A stretch of DNA of 56,075 nucleotides from assembly GCA_023429995.1 (NCBI GenBank), contig JAEZCE010000088.1, positions 1 through 56,075 on the forward strand. The letters are read 5' to 3'. Below are positions 9,054-17,797 of this stretch, in pieces. The notes beneath the pieces are model-generated. The model saw nothing but the letters and a program-made list of their open reading frames with translations. It had not been told where the DNA came from and searched no databases. Within the stretch, counting starts at the first letter, position 1; every line of letters begins with the position of its first letter. The stretch is from Bacillota bacterium. Lineage in GTDB: Bacteria > Bacillota > UBA4882 > UBA8346. The translations under genes were made by a program, and so were the position numbers.

Positions 9054-10829
9054 ATGCCTACTATGAACATTCCACGGCCGGAGTATCCCCGGCCTGATTT
9101 TGAGAGAAGCGAATGGCTCAATTTAAATGGCGAATGGGATTTTGAATTTGATGATGCGGATCAAGGGGAAAAAGCAGGCTGGTACCAAAGTCCCAACTTT
9201 TCCCGCCGGATTATCGTTCCCTTTAGTTACCAAAGTGAGCGCAGTACCATTTATGAGCTGGGAGTCCATCCGGTTTTTTGGTATAAAAAAGAATTTACGC
9301 TTCCCGATTCTTTCCTGGGGAAACGGGTGCTTTTGAACTTTGGGGCCGTGGACTACCAGGCAAAGGTGTGGCTAAACGGCGAGTATGCCGGAAGCCACCA
9401 GGGCGGTTATGGGCCTTTTAAGATGGATTGCTCCCACCTTTTACAAACCGGGAACAATATCATTGTCGTTCGAGTCGAGGATCGTTATGAGTGTGAACAG
9501 CCCCGTGGTAAGCAATATTGGTTGCAGAAGCCTGATCGTTGCTGGTACACTCCGAGTTCAGGGATTTGGCAGACGGTATGGCTGGAAACGGTGGGTGAAG
9601 TATATATTGACCGGCTGCATATGACCCCGGATATCGACCGGCGGGAACTTGCCGTTGATATTGTACTGGATAAACCGGTGGAAGCATTGACATTGAGTGT
9701 ATCCATAACCCTTCGGGACAGACCGGTAAAATATGTTCAGGCTAGTATTGAAAATAGAATTTCCCGGTTATTGGTGCACCTTCAAGAGCCTGACAGCATT
9801 GATGAGCTGGATTATTGGACGCCGGAGAATCCCAATTTGTATGATATTACGGTTCAAATCGTAAAAGAGGGACAGGTTGTTGATGGGGTTAAAAGCTATT
9901 TCGGGATGAGGAAAATTTCGGTCAAGGGAGATCAAATTTTACTCAATAATAAGCCCTATTATCAAAAACTGATTTTGGATCAAGGATATTGGCCGGATAC
10001 GCTAATGACACCGCCCAGCGATGAAGCGATTGTCTATGACATTCAGATGACCAAAGACCTTGGCTTCAACGGAGCCCGGAAACACCAAAAAATCGAAGAT
10101 CCCCGGTATTATTACTGGGCTGATAAATTGGGATTACTGGTATGGGGTGAGATGCCCAGCGCTTATCATTTTCATCCCGTGGCCATCGAGGGCGTAATCG
10201 GGGAATGGATGGAGTTCATTAACCGCGATTATAATCATCCTTCCATTATTACATGGGTTCCTTTGAATGAATCCTGGGGAGTCCGAAACATTAAAACCGA
10301 CCGGCAACAGCAACATTACGCCCGGGCGCTTTATTATGGAATCAAAGCATTGGACGGGACCCGTTTGATCAGCAGCAACGATGGTTGGGAACAAGTTGAT
10401 TCGGATATTTGCGGGATCCACGACTATGAGCCCAAGGACTCGCATTTTTTGGAGAAATATTCCGATCGAGAACAGCTGTTGGCCGGGGCGGCTGAAAGAA
10501 GGATATTATACTGTGAAGGATATGCCTATCAAGGGCAGCCGATTCTGGTCACAGAATACGGCGGCATTGCTTTTGCCAGTGAAAGCCGAGAAAACTGGGG
10601 TTATTACGGAGCGGTCAAAAATCAGGATGAATTTATGGAACGCTACGCGAAGATAACGAAAGCGATTCAAGATACTCATTATATTTGCGGCTATTGCTAT
10701 ACTCAACTGACTGATGTCCAACAGGAGATTAACGGATTGATGGATGCGCAGCGAAAATTGAAAATACCACCGGAACTTATCCAAAAGATTAATTCAGCGA
10801 AACCCGCCCCCAATCACCAGAGTATTTAA
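9054..10829 (+). CDS. Glycoside hydrolase family 2 enzyme, intracellular
   Basis: This is a 591-residue member of the beta-galactosidase/beta-glucuronidase family. An N-terminal sugar-binding jelly roll (SEWLNLNGEWDFEFDDAD; FGAVDYQAKVWLNG) is followed by an immunoglobulin-like domain and a TIM barrel, with acid/base Glu406 in VPLNESWG and nucleophile Glu501 in VTEYGG. It lacks the extra C-terminal domains of LacZ, so it is a short GH2. There is no signal peptide. ATG 9054 is chosen because GGGGGAGA lies at 9038-9045; an in-frame ATG at 9036 has no ribosome site. The substrate cannot be read from sequence. Beside GH51, a beta-linked side chain of arabinoxylan or arabinogalactan is plausible. 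Confidence 0.88.
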   Translation: MPTMNIPRPEYPRPDFERSEWLNLNGEWDFEFDDADQGEKAGWYQSPNFSRRIIVPFSYQSERSTIYELGVHPVFWYKKEFTLPDSFLGKRVLLNFGAVDYQAKVWLNGEYAGSHQGGYGPFKMDCSHLLQTGNNIIVVRVEDRYECEQPRGKQYWLQKPDRCWYTPSSGIWQTVWLETVGEVYIDRLHMTPDIDRRELAVDIVLDKPVEALTLSVSITLRDRPVKYVQASIENRISRLLVHLQEPDSIDELDYWTPENPNLYDITVQIVKEGQVVDGVKSYFGMRKISVKGDQILLNNKPYYQKLILDQGYWPDTLMTPPSDEAIVYDIQMTKDLGFNGARKHQKIEDPRYYYWADKLGLLVWGEMPSAYHFHPVAIEGVIGEWMEFINRDYNHPSIITWVPLNESWGVRNIKTDRQQQHYARALYYGIKALDGTRLISSNDGWEQVDSDICGIHDYEPKDSHFLEKYSDREQLLAGAAERRILYCEGYAYQGQPILVTEYGGIAFASESRENWGYYGAVKNQDEFMERYAKITKAIQDTHYICGYCYTQLTDVQQEINGLMDAQRKLKIPPELIQKINSAKPAPNHQSI

Positions 10830-11078
10830 CCCCCCTCCGGGCTGTCTTTAAAGGAAATGAAACGATTAAGAAATACGGGATATTGAAATCAACGGTAGAA
10901 TGTAACGGTAGAGTATTTCTGATGGCTTTCAATTCACTTTGGAGACAGCCTCCCAGTTCGTTCCCGGGGCAAAATTCTTCCCAACAGCCGGCGATAATAT
11001 GGTAAAATGGACATATATTTCAAGAGGGATTATCAGTTTTTCAACAAATCGGGTATATATTAATCAGAGGTGGGAGCG

Positions 11079-11405
11079 ATGATTCATAGTAATAAATATG
11101 CCTGGACCTGGAAAGTAAAACCGGAAGCCCTGGATGAATATGTGAAAATGCATTTGAATCCCTGGCCTGAGATCCTGGAAGAACACAGCCGGGCGGGGAT
11201 TCGAAATTATTCCATATTCCAGCAAGGGAATCAATTTTTTTATTGTTTTGAATGTGACGATGTTCAGGCGGCCTTTGCATATATCGCCCAAAGCGACGCC
11301 TGTAACCGTTGGAACGCTATTACATCCAAGATGGTTGAAGGTTCATTCGATTTTAATGAAGCGGAGCCAATTCAACCGCTGCGGGAAGTTTTCTTTTTGA
11401 AATAA
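11079..11405 (+). CDS. L-rhamnose mutarotase-like protein
   Basis: This 108-residue protein belongs to the dimeric alpha/beta-barrel family of RhaM, which interconverts sugar anomers. Tyr21 and His25 in DEYVKMH correspond to the catalytic Tyr18 and His22 of Escherichia coli RhaM. Other family marks are AWTWKVKPEAL, GIRNYSIF and the C-terminal REVFFL. The start at 11079 follows AGAGG and GGGAG; a GTG at 11070 is possible. It is separated from the GH2 gene by about 250 bases in which I find no gene, so it may begin a second transcript with the next gene 22 bases on. No other rhamnose genes are present, so it may act on another sugar. Confidence 0.82.
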   Translation: MIHSNKYAWTWKVKPEALDEYVKMHLNPWPEILEEHSRAGIRNYSIFQQGNQFFYCFECDDVQAAFAYIAQSDACNRWNAITSKMVEGSFDFNEAEPIQPLREVFFLK

Positions 11406-11427
11406 CCAAGAATCGGAGTCAGAACAT

Positions 11428-12492
11428 ATGAAAACCAGTACCAGCCGAATCTCCATTCCTACCATACTGGATGTGGGGAATGGAAATATCGAAAATATCG
11501 GCGCCCTGATTGCCAAAAATGCTCTCAACAATGTAATCGTATGTTTCGGGGCCGGTATCTATTCTCTATTCGGAGAAGCCGTAGTCGGGTCTCTGAAAAA
11601 ATCCGGCATTCAAATTCTACAAATTTATGAACAGGATGATAATCAAATCGAGAATTTGGCGACTTTTGCCTTTGCCATACCTGCCCATACTCAGGCGGTT
11701 ATTGGGGTCGGCGGCGGAAAAGTACTTGATATGGCCAAATATGTCGCTTTTTTGAATAACATGCCCTTTGTCAGTATTCCCACCTCCATCTCCAATGACG
11801 GCTTTTCCAGTTCGGGATGTTCCCTATTCATCGCCGGCCGCCGCAAATCCGTTCCGGCGAAAATGCCTTACGGAATCGTGGTGGATATCGACATCATTAA
11901 AAGCTCGCCGGAGAACCTGATATATTCGGGTATCGGAGATTTGGTTTCTAAAATCACCGCCATCTATGATTGGGAGTTTGAAGAAAAAAACGGCAGGGGC
12001 ACGGTCAACGATTTTGCGGTGATGATCGGGAAAAAATCGGTCAACAGCATCGTACGGATGGATATTCAAATGAATATCCGCGATGAGTTTTTTTTGAAAG
12101 AGCTGGTGGATTCGCTTATTATGAGCGGAATTGCCATGGAAATTGCCGGTAACAGCGCTCCGGCCAGCGGCAGTGAACATTTGATATCCCACGGGCTGGA
12201 TTTTTTGTTGGAAAAACCGGCATTACACGGCATCCAGGTCGGAGTCGCCACCTATATTATGAGCAGGGTGCAAAACCACCGGGATGCCAGAGTCGCCAAA
12301 TTTTTAACGGAAACCGGCTTTTTTGCCCATGTCAAAGGCTTGCAATTGCGAGCCGGCGACTTTGAAAAAGCGATTGACATTGCTCCGACCGTGAAACCGG
12401 ACCGTCTCACCTGCATCCATCGGGAAGAAAACCGGATAGCCGCCAAAAAGCTTTTACGGGAAGATGAAATCCTGGCTGATATTTTGATATAA
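11428..12492 (+). CDS. araM: Glycerol-1-phosphate dehydrogenase (AraM/EgsA type)
   Basis: The enzyme reduces dihydroxyacetone phosphate to sn-glycerol-1-phosphate, the stereoisomer used in archaeal lipids and in a few bacterial prenyl-glycerol lipids. The 354-residue protein shows the nucleotide-binding GVGGGKVLDMAKY, the signature PTSISNDGFSSSG and metal-ligand regions GIGDLVSK, GSEHLISH and LHGIQVG, all typical of this branch of the iron-containing alcohol dehydrogenase superfamily. In Bacillus subtilis araM lies in the arabinose operon beside the AraNPQ transporter and abfA, and the same combination is seen here. A lipid kinase gene follows after 62 bases. The function of G1P in this organism is unknown. 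Confidence 0.88.
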   Translation: MKTSTSRISIPTILDVGNGNIENIGALIAKNALNNVIVCFGAGIYSLFGEAVVGSLKKSGIQILQIYEQDDNQIENLATFAFAIPAHTQAVIGVGGGKVLDMAKYVAFLNNMPFVSIPTSISNDGFSSSGCSLFIAGRRKSVPAKMPYGIVVDIDIIKSSPENLIYSGIGDLVSKITAIYDWEFEEKNGRGTVNDFAVMIGKKSVNSIVRMDIQMNIRDEFFLKELVDSLIMSGIAMEIAGNSAPASGSEHLISHGLDFLLEKPALHGIQVGVATYIMSRVQNHRDARVAKFLTETGFFAHVKGLQLRAGDFEKAIDIAPTVKPDRLTCIHREENRIAAKKLLREDEILADILI

Positions 12493-12554
12493 AACGGTTT
12501 TTCGAGCATTCTGCCCAAATGATGCTTCCATACTGAGTAAATAGGGGTATCGAC

Positions 12555-13523
12555 TTGAAACATCTCTTTGTATTGAATCCCGTGGCCGGGAAAGGTCAAC
12601 CGTTGAAACTGATCCCGGAAATCCGGAGCTATTTTGCAGAATGCGGGCATGAGTATGATATTGAATTGTCCGAGTATTCAGGCCATGCAACGGATATCGT
12701 CCGCCGATATGCCGGGAAAGCCCGGCAACATCATGAGTTGCGGATTTATTCAGTGGGCGGGGACGGTACCGTCAATGAAATTGTCAATGGCATCATTCAG
12801 AGCGGCAACAGCGCCTATTGCAGTTTGGCCGTTATTCCATCCGGTTCGGGAAATGACTTTTTCAAATCCATCCCCCATGGTGAATCTTTTCACGACCTGC
12901 TTTCCTATTCGGTAAATGGCGCTACGGAACCCATTGACATCGCGGTTGTGAACGGACGCTATTTTGCGAATATCGCCTCCTTCGGATTTGACGCCGAAGT
13001 GGTTTTTCACGCCCAGGCCATTAAGAAGTTTTCCTGGATCCCCGCCGCTCTGAGCTATTTTGTCAGTATCCTGCTGACGGTGTTCCATTATAAAAATCTT
13101 CATATGGTTGTGACGGTCGATGATCAAACCATTGACGCCCGGTGCCTTTTGTTGGCGATTGCCAACGGGAAATATTACGGCGGCGGAATCCTGCCCGCTC
13201 CTGAAGCCAGAATCGATGATGGGCTCTTGGATATTTGCTTGATTCGTGAAAAAAACTTTTTGGAGATCCTCACCACGCTCCATAAATATGTTAAAGGCAA
13301 ACACCGGGGCTTGCCGGGAGTATCATTTTATAAATCCGGCGAAGTAAAAGTGGTCTGTGATCAGGAAACGGCCCTGAATATTGATGGCGAGATCGTTCAG
13401 GGAAGGAAAGCCGTTTTTAAGGTCATTCCCGGAGCAATCAACCTGGTTGTGCCTTATATCGAGCATTATACCGGCCGGGAGCAGGCGGCTGCCGCTCAGT
13501 CCGAAACGGTTTCGGGATTGTAA
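12555..13523 (+). CDS. Diacylglycerol kinase-like lipid kinase (YegS/DgkB family)
   Basis: This cytoplasmic, membrane-associated lipid kinase phosphorylates diacylglycerol or a related lipid. The 322 residues contain the N-terminal NPVAGKG, the nucleotide-binding GGDGTVNEIVNG and IPSGSGNDFFKS, and the C-terminal beta domain with NGKYYGGGILPAPEA and LNIDGE, all in normal positions and total length. It starts at TTG 12555, with AGGGG (12543-12547) 7 bases upstream and no nearby ATG. It follows the glycerol-1-phosphate dehydrogenase gene closely, suggesting a shared role in lipid metabolism, but the family is common and the pairing may be casual. Confidence 0.88.
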   Translation: MKHLFVLNPVAGKGQPLKLIPEIRSYFAECGHEYDIELSEYSGHATDIVRRYAGKARQHHELRIYSVGGDGTVNEIVNGIIQSGNSAYCSLAVIPSGSGNDFFKSIPHGESFHDLLSYSVNGATEPIDIAVVNGRYFANIASFGFDAEVVFHAQAIKKFSWIPAALSYFVSILLTVFHYKNLHMVVTVDDQTIDARCLLLAIANGKYYGGGILPAPEARIDDGLLDICLIREKNFLEILTTLHKYVKGKHRGLPGVSFYKSGEVKVVCDQETALNIDGEIVQGRKAVFKVIPGAINLVVPYIEHYTGREQAAAAQSETVSGL

Positions 13524-13758
13524 TTTCATTCCCCGGAAATTTTGATGGTTATTTTTGCCCCGGTATTCCTGCTTTTTTCCAAGCTTTGGTATATTCCTTT
13601 TTCTCCAATTTGTGCAGGACTCATTTTGAGGATGTCGAATGTTTTATAGAATTTTTTAGGGTTTTGGGAATCCTTTGGCTATTTTACCAATAGTATGAAT
13701 CAAAGGAAATAGGGACGGGCTAAATAAGTCCGCTTTCCAATAATCCCATTTGTTTGCC

Positions 13759-13776
13759 TGGGCTTAATAAAGCCCA
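13759..13776. promoter_or_regulatory. Small hairpin in the leader of the amino acid transporter operon
   Basis: TGGGCTT (13759-13765) pairs with AAGCCCA (13770-13776) around AATA, about 12 bases before the ribosome site AAAGGAGG of the gene at 13801. The 277-base stretch before that gene holds no reading frame I can support. The hairpin could be part of a leader or a weak terminator of the upstream transcript. Confidence 0.3.
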
Positions 13777-13800
13777 AAAATAAAAAAAGGAGGATTTTGA

Positions 13801-14943
13801 ATGAAACGCGGTTTGTGTTTATTGTTAGCGCTCGTTTTATTGATTCCGGTATTTGCAAGCGTATCCGGAGCTGCAAGCAATACCATTAAAATTGGTGTTT
13901 TTGAGCCAATGACAGGCGCGAATGCGGCTGGAGGAGAATTGGAGGTTGAGGGGATCAAGCTTGCCAACCAACTCTATCCTACCGTATTGGGTAAAAAAAT
14001 CGAACTGGTGATTGCCGACAACAAGTCGGATAAGGTAGAGGCCGCTACTGCCGCCGCAAGACTGGTGGAAAAAGACAAAGTCGCCGCCATCATTGGAAGT
14101 TGGGGCAGTTCGCTTTCCATGGCCGCCGGGGATATCGTTAAAAACGCCAAAGTTCCCGCAGTCGGCGCATCCTGTACCAATCCTTTGGTAACCCAGGATA
14201 ATCCTTATTATTTCCGGGTCTGTTTTATTGATCCATTTCAAGGCACTGTAATGGCCAATTATGCTTTTAGCAAGTTAAAAGCTAAAAAAGCAGCGATTGT
14301 TCAAGAGGTTTCCAATGACTATGCTGTCGGTTTAGCCAGTTTTTTTACTCAAAACTTTAAAAAGCTGACCAAAAATAACAATTGTATTGTCGCGGTTGCC
14401 AATTACAATACCGGAGATCAAGATTTCTCCGCCCAGTTAACCAATATTAAGGCCAAAAATCCGGAAGTGATTTTTGCCCCCGGTAACTTTACCGAATCGG
14501 CTTTGGTCATCAGCCAAGCCAGAAAGCTGGGCATCACCTGCCCGATTATCGGTGGCGATACCTGGGAAACCCAGGAATTCCTTGATATCGGTAAAAAAGA
14601 TGTCGAAGGCATAGTTTTCTCTACCTTTTTCGCAACTGAAAAACCCATTACCAGTGAATCCAAGGTATTTCTTGACGCATACCGCAAGGCCAACAAAGAT
14701 AAAGATCCGGCTGCAGTGACCGCCCTTGGATACGATGCCTATTTGGTTATCCGCGCCGCTATTGCCCGCGCTAAAACCACTGAAGGTCCCAAGCTCCGTA
14801 ATGCGATCAACGCCACCAAGAATTTCCCAGGCGCCGCCGGTACCATTACCTTTGATGAAAATCGCAATGCAGTGAAGAGCGCAGTAATTAAAACTGTGAA
14901 GAACGGCAAATTCGTTTATATGGATACCATTCAACCCAAGTAA
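13801..14943 (+). CDS. livK: Branched-chain amino acid ABC transporter binding protein
   Basis: This extracellular ligand-binding protein of type-1 fold (LivK/LivJ family) collects leucine, isoleucine, valine or a related solute. The 380-residue product has a signal peptide of about 24 residues (cleavage near SVSGA-AS), then the family start TIKIGVFEPMTGANAAGG, the ligand loop GSWGSSLSMAAGDI and TNPLVTQDNPYYFR. The ribosome site AAAGGAGG lies just before ATG 13801. It opens a complete livKHMGF operon. A 13-base-pair hairpin follows the stop codon and probably raises the level of its message over the permease genes. Ligand specificity within the family is often broader than branched-chain amino acids. 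Confidence 0.9.
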   Translation: MKRGLCLLLALVLLIPVFASVSGAASNTIKIGVFEPMTGANAAGGELEVEGIKLANQLYPTVLGKKIELVIADNKSDKVEAATAAARLVEKDKVAAIIGSWGSSLSMAAGDIVKNAKVPAVGASCTNPLVTQDNPYYFRVCFIDPFQGTVMANYAFSKLKAKKAAIVQEVSNDYAVGLASFFTQNFKKLTKNNNCIVAVANYNTGDQDFSAQLTNIKAKNPEVIFAPGNFTESALVISQARKLGITCPIIGGDTWETQEFLDIGKKDVEGIVFSTFFATEKPITSESKVFLDAYRKANKDKDPAAVTALGYDAYLVIRAAIARAKTTEGPKLRNAINATKNFPGAAGTITFDENRNAVKSAVIKTVKNGKFVYMDTIQPK

Positions 14944-14956
14944 TGGTACTGCTCTA

Positions 14957-14990
14957 ACATACGCTTCCTTCGTAAGGAGGAAGCGTATGT
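14957..14990 (+). terminator. Intercistronic hairpin between binding protein and permease
   Basis: ACATACGCTTCCT (14957-14969) pairs perfectly with AGGAAGCGTATGT (14978-14990) around an 8-base loop. No T-run follows, so rather than a full terminator it is likely a 3' stabilising or processing element that sets the binding protein in excess over the downstream subunits. Confidence 0.6.
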
Positions 14991-15055
14991 AAATGCCCGA
15001 AAGCAGCACGAACTATTTTGGATCGGATAACGGAATTTTTATTTACGGTGGTGTT

Positions 15056-15952
15056 ATGATGACTCTTGATCTTTTTTTGCAACATTTAGCCAATGGAATT
15101 TCCATGGGGAGTTTATATGCCTTGATTGCCATAGGATATACCATGGTTTACGGTATCCTGCGTTTAATCAATTTCGCCCATGGCGATATTTTTATGATGG
15201 CCACTTATTTTGCATTTTTTGGGGGCGTTACCTTTGGGATGCCCTGGTATATCTCATTTCCGCTGGTAATTATTTTGACCGCCATTTTGGGCGTATTGGT
15301 TGAGGCTTCAGCTTACCGGCCACTTCGGGATGCTCCGAAGATTTCGATATTAATTTCAGCCATTGGAGCTTCATTTTTATTGGAAAATTTGGCGATTGTA
15401 CTTTTCGGAGGCGTCCCCAAACCGTTCCCGGCGCCCGATGCATTTACAAGCGTCATTCAAATTGGAACCATCGCCATCCAAAAAGTCACCTTTTATATAC
15501 CGGTTGTCACAATTGGCTGTCTCATTATCCTGTTGTATTTGATCAATAAGACCAAAACAGGTATGGCCATGCGGGCCGTATCCAAAGATCACGAAACAGC
15601 GCGTCTGATGGGAGTGAATGTGAATCGCACGATCTCTCTTACTTTTGGTATTGGTTCGGCCCTGGCTGCGGTTGGCGGGATTATGTGGGGCATGAAGTAT
15701 CCCCAGATCGCCCCTTTGATGGGAGTTATTCCCGGACTTAAGTGTTTCATCGCCGCGGTTATCGGGGGTATTGGCGATATCAAGGGAGCAGTTATCGGCG
15801 GTTTTCTTCTGGGTATTGGTGAAATCATGTTGATTGCCTTTCTGCCGGATTTGACCGGTTATCGCGATGCTCTCGCTTTTATCTTGCTGATAGTGATTTT
15901 ACTGTATAAACCTACCGGAATCATGGGCGAAATAATCGCGGAGAAGGTGTGA
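15056..15952 (+). CDS. livH: Branched-chain amino acid ABC transporter permease LivH
   Basis: This is the first membrane subunit of the transporter, 298 residues with about eight hydrophobic helices. Family signatures are GISMGSLYALIAIGYTMVYG near the N-terminus, INFAHGDIFM and the late AVIGGIGDIKGAVIGGFLLG. The frame is open from 14993, but that start would cover a hydrophilic tail with no ribosome site. ATG 15056, or the adjacent ATG 15059, follows GGTGGTG and gives the normal LivH N-terminus. It ends one base before the start codon of livM. Confidence 0.9.
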   Translation: MMTLDLFLQHLANGISMGSLYALIAIGYTMVYGILRLINFAHGDIFMMATYFAFFGGVTFGMPWYISFPLVIILTAILGVLVEASAYRPLRDAPKISILISAIGASFLLENLAIVLFGGVPKPFPAPDAFTSVIQIGTIAIQKVTFYIPVVTIGCLIILLYLINKTKTGMAMRAVSKDHETARLMGVNVNRTISLTFGIGSALAAVGGIMWGMKYPQIAPLMGVIPGLKCFIAAVIGGIGDIKGAVIGGFLLGIGEIMLIAFLPDLTGYRDALAFILLIVILLYKPTGIMGEIIAEKV

Positions 15953-15953
15953 A

Positions 15954-17030
15954 ATGAAACGGAGAAATGCAATTTTAACCCTTATTGCGGTATTGTTGCT
16001 GATTGTTTTTTTGTTTTACGCTCAAAAAAATCTTGATATGTATGTTGTGCGGATTTTAAATGTCTGCGCCATTTATGCCATTCTGGGATTGAGCTTGAAC
16101 TTGATTAACGGATTTACCGGGCTTTTTTCATTGGGACATGCCGGGTTTATGGCGGTAGGCGCTTATGCTACGGCGCTTTTGACCATGTCGCAGGCCACCA
16201 AAGAACAAATTTTTTATATGGCTCCTTTGATAAAACCATTGGATACATTACAGATGCCTTTTCCCATCGCATTGATAATCGGCGGAATCTTGGCCGCGTT
16301 TGTCGCCTATTTGATCGGCGCTCCGACCCTGCGGCTTAAGGGCGATTATCTTGCCATTGCCACATTGGGGTTTGGCGAGATCATCCGGGTGGTTTTTACC
16401 AATACCCAAAGTATTACCAATGGAGCGCTGGGTTTAAAGGGTATTCCGGCAGTGACCAACTTGTGGTGGAGTTTTGGAATGGCTGCCTTTACATTGGTGG
16501 TCCTTGTTTCCTTGATTAATAGCAGTTACGGCAGGGTTTTAAAAGCGATCCGCGAAGATGAGATCGCCGCGGAGAGCATGGGGATTAACCTCTTTAAACA
16601 TAAAACCATTTCCTTTGCAACCGGCGCTTTCTTTGCCGGTATCGGCGGCGGATTACTGGGAAATTTGCTTGGAACGATTGATCCCAAGATGTTCAATTTT
16701 ATCTTCACTTTTAATATTTTATTGATTGTAGTCCTCGGAGGTATGGGCAGTCTCACCGGTTCGATTATTGCTTCATTCATTGTGACCATTGGCAACGAAG
16801 TCCTGAGATTTTTGGATGAGTCGATGGATCTGGGATTTGTGGTCCTTAACGGCAAGGTTGGCCTCAGGGCGGTGGTTTTTTCGGCCCTGTTAATGATAGT
16901 GGTCCTCTTTTACCGGCACGGTTTGATGGGAACCAACGAATTCAGTTGGAATGCCGTGCTGAACAAAGATTTCTGGCTTAAGCCTTTCATCAGGAAAAAG
17001 CCTCTGGCCAAAGGAGGTAACCGCCCGTGA
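15954..17030 (+). CDS. livM: Branched-chain amino acid ABC transporter permease LivM
   Basis: This is the second membrane subunit, 358 residues. It has the LivM motifs LSLNLINGFTGLFSLGHAGFM, GAPTLRLKGDYLAIATLGFGEIIR and VVLGGMGSLTGSIIASF, with roughly ten hydrophobic segments. Start ATG 15954 follows the livH stop by one base, so translation is coupled. Its stop overlaps the GTG start of livG by four bases. It ends in a short basic tail (KPFIRKKPLAKGGNRP). Nothing unusual is seen. Confidence 0.92.
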   Translation: MKRRNAILTLIAVLLLIVFLFYAQKNLDMYVVRILNVCAIYAILGLSLNLINGFTGLFSLGHAGFMAVGAYATALLTMSQATKEQIFYMAPLIKPLDTLQMPFPIALIIGGILAAFVAYLIGAPTLRLKGDYLAIATLGFGEIIRVVFTNTQSITNGALGLKGIPAVTNLWWSFGMAAFTLVVLVSLINSSYGRVLKAIREDEIAAESMGINLFKHKTISFATGAFFAGIGGGLLGNLLGTIDPKMFNFIFTFNILLIVVLGGMGSLTGSIIASFIVTIGNEVLRFLDESMDLGFVVLNGKVGLRAVVFSALLMIVVLFYRHGLMGTNEFSWNAVLNKDFWLKPFIRKKPLAKGGNRP

Positions 17031-17797
17031 ATGTTTTGGATATGAAAGCTGTTACCATGCAATTTGGGGGTTTAACGGCGGTCAGGGATTTTAACTTGCA
17101 GTTGGCAGCCGGGGAAATTGTCGGATTGATTGGACCCAACGGCGCCGGCAAGACGACTGTCTTCAATATGATTACCGGTGTTTATAAGCCGACCCGTGGC
17201 CAAATCGTTTTTATGGATCAGGAAGTGGCCGGTATGAGACCCGATATGATTACGAAACTCGGGATCGCCAGAACCTTTCAAAATATCCGGCTTTTCAAAG
17301 ATTTGAGCGTGCTGGACAACGTCTTAATCGGATGCCATGTTCATCTGGATTCCGGCTATTTCGAAGCTGTCTTGAAGCTTCCCGGGTACCGCAGGGAAGA
17401 AAAAGCAATGCGCCGTGCGTCTCTTGCTTTATTGGAAAGAGTCGGATTGTCGGAGTATCAGAGCGACAAAGCCAGTTCTTTACCTTATGGGTTGCAGCGC
17501 AGACTGGAGATTGCCAGGGCCTTGGCAACCAAGCCCAAACTGTTACTGCTGGATGAACCGGCCGCCGGGATGAATCCGAAAGAGGCAGTGGATTTAACCG
17601 ATTTCATTAAAGAAATCCGCGCAGAATATGATCTTGCCATTTTATTGATTGAGCACCATATGGATGTGGTCATGGGTATTTCCCAAAGAGTTTCGGTACT
17701 GGATTATGGCGTTCTGATTGCCAATGGCACCCCTTCAGAGGTGCAAAATGATCCAAAGGTAATTGAGGCTTATTTGGGGGTGGATGAAAGTGCTTAA
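17027..17797 (+). CDS. livG: Branched-chain amino acid ABC transporter ATPase LivG
   Basis: This is one of two ATP-hydrolysing subunits, 256 residues. Walker A is GPNGAGKTT, the Q-loop region reads ARTFQNIRLF, Walker B is LLLLDEPAAGMNPKE and the switch His lies in IEHHMDVVM. The signature motif is SLPYGLQRRLEIARAL, with YGLQR in place of the usual SGGQQ, as is common in LivG proteins. The start is GTG 17027, supported by AAAGGAGGT at 17010-17018 and a four-base overlap with livM. Confidence 0.93.
   Translation: MNVLDMKAVTMQFGGLTAVRDFNLQLAAGEIVGLIGPNGAGKTTVFNMITGVYKPTRGQIVFMDQEVAGMRPDMITKLGIARTFQNIRLFKDLSVLDNVLIGCHVHLDSGYFEAVLKLPGYRREEKAMRRASLALLERVGLSEYQSDKASSLPYGLQRRLEIARALATKPKLLLLDEPAAGMNPKEAVDLTDFIKEIRAEYDLAILLIEHHMDVVMGISQRVSVLDYGVLIANGTPSEVQNDPKVIEAYLGVDESA

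Noticed and set aside
10830..11078. Terminator or riboswitch between GH2 and the mutarotase gene
   Set aside because: GGCTGTCT and AGACAGCC can pair but are nearly 100 bases apart with no T-run; too weak to call.
14993..15055. Longer N-terminus for LivH
   Set aside because: The frame is open, but it has no ribosome site, begins beside the hairpin and adds a non-family hydrophilic tail.
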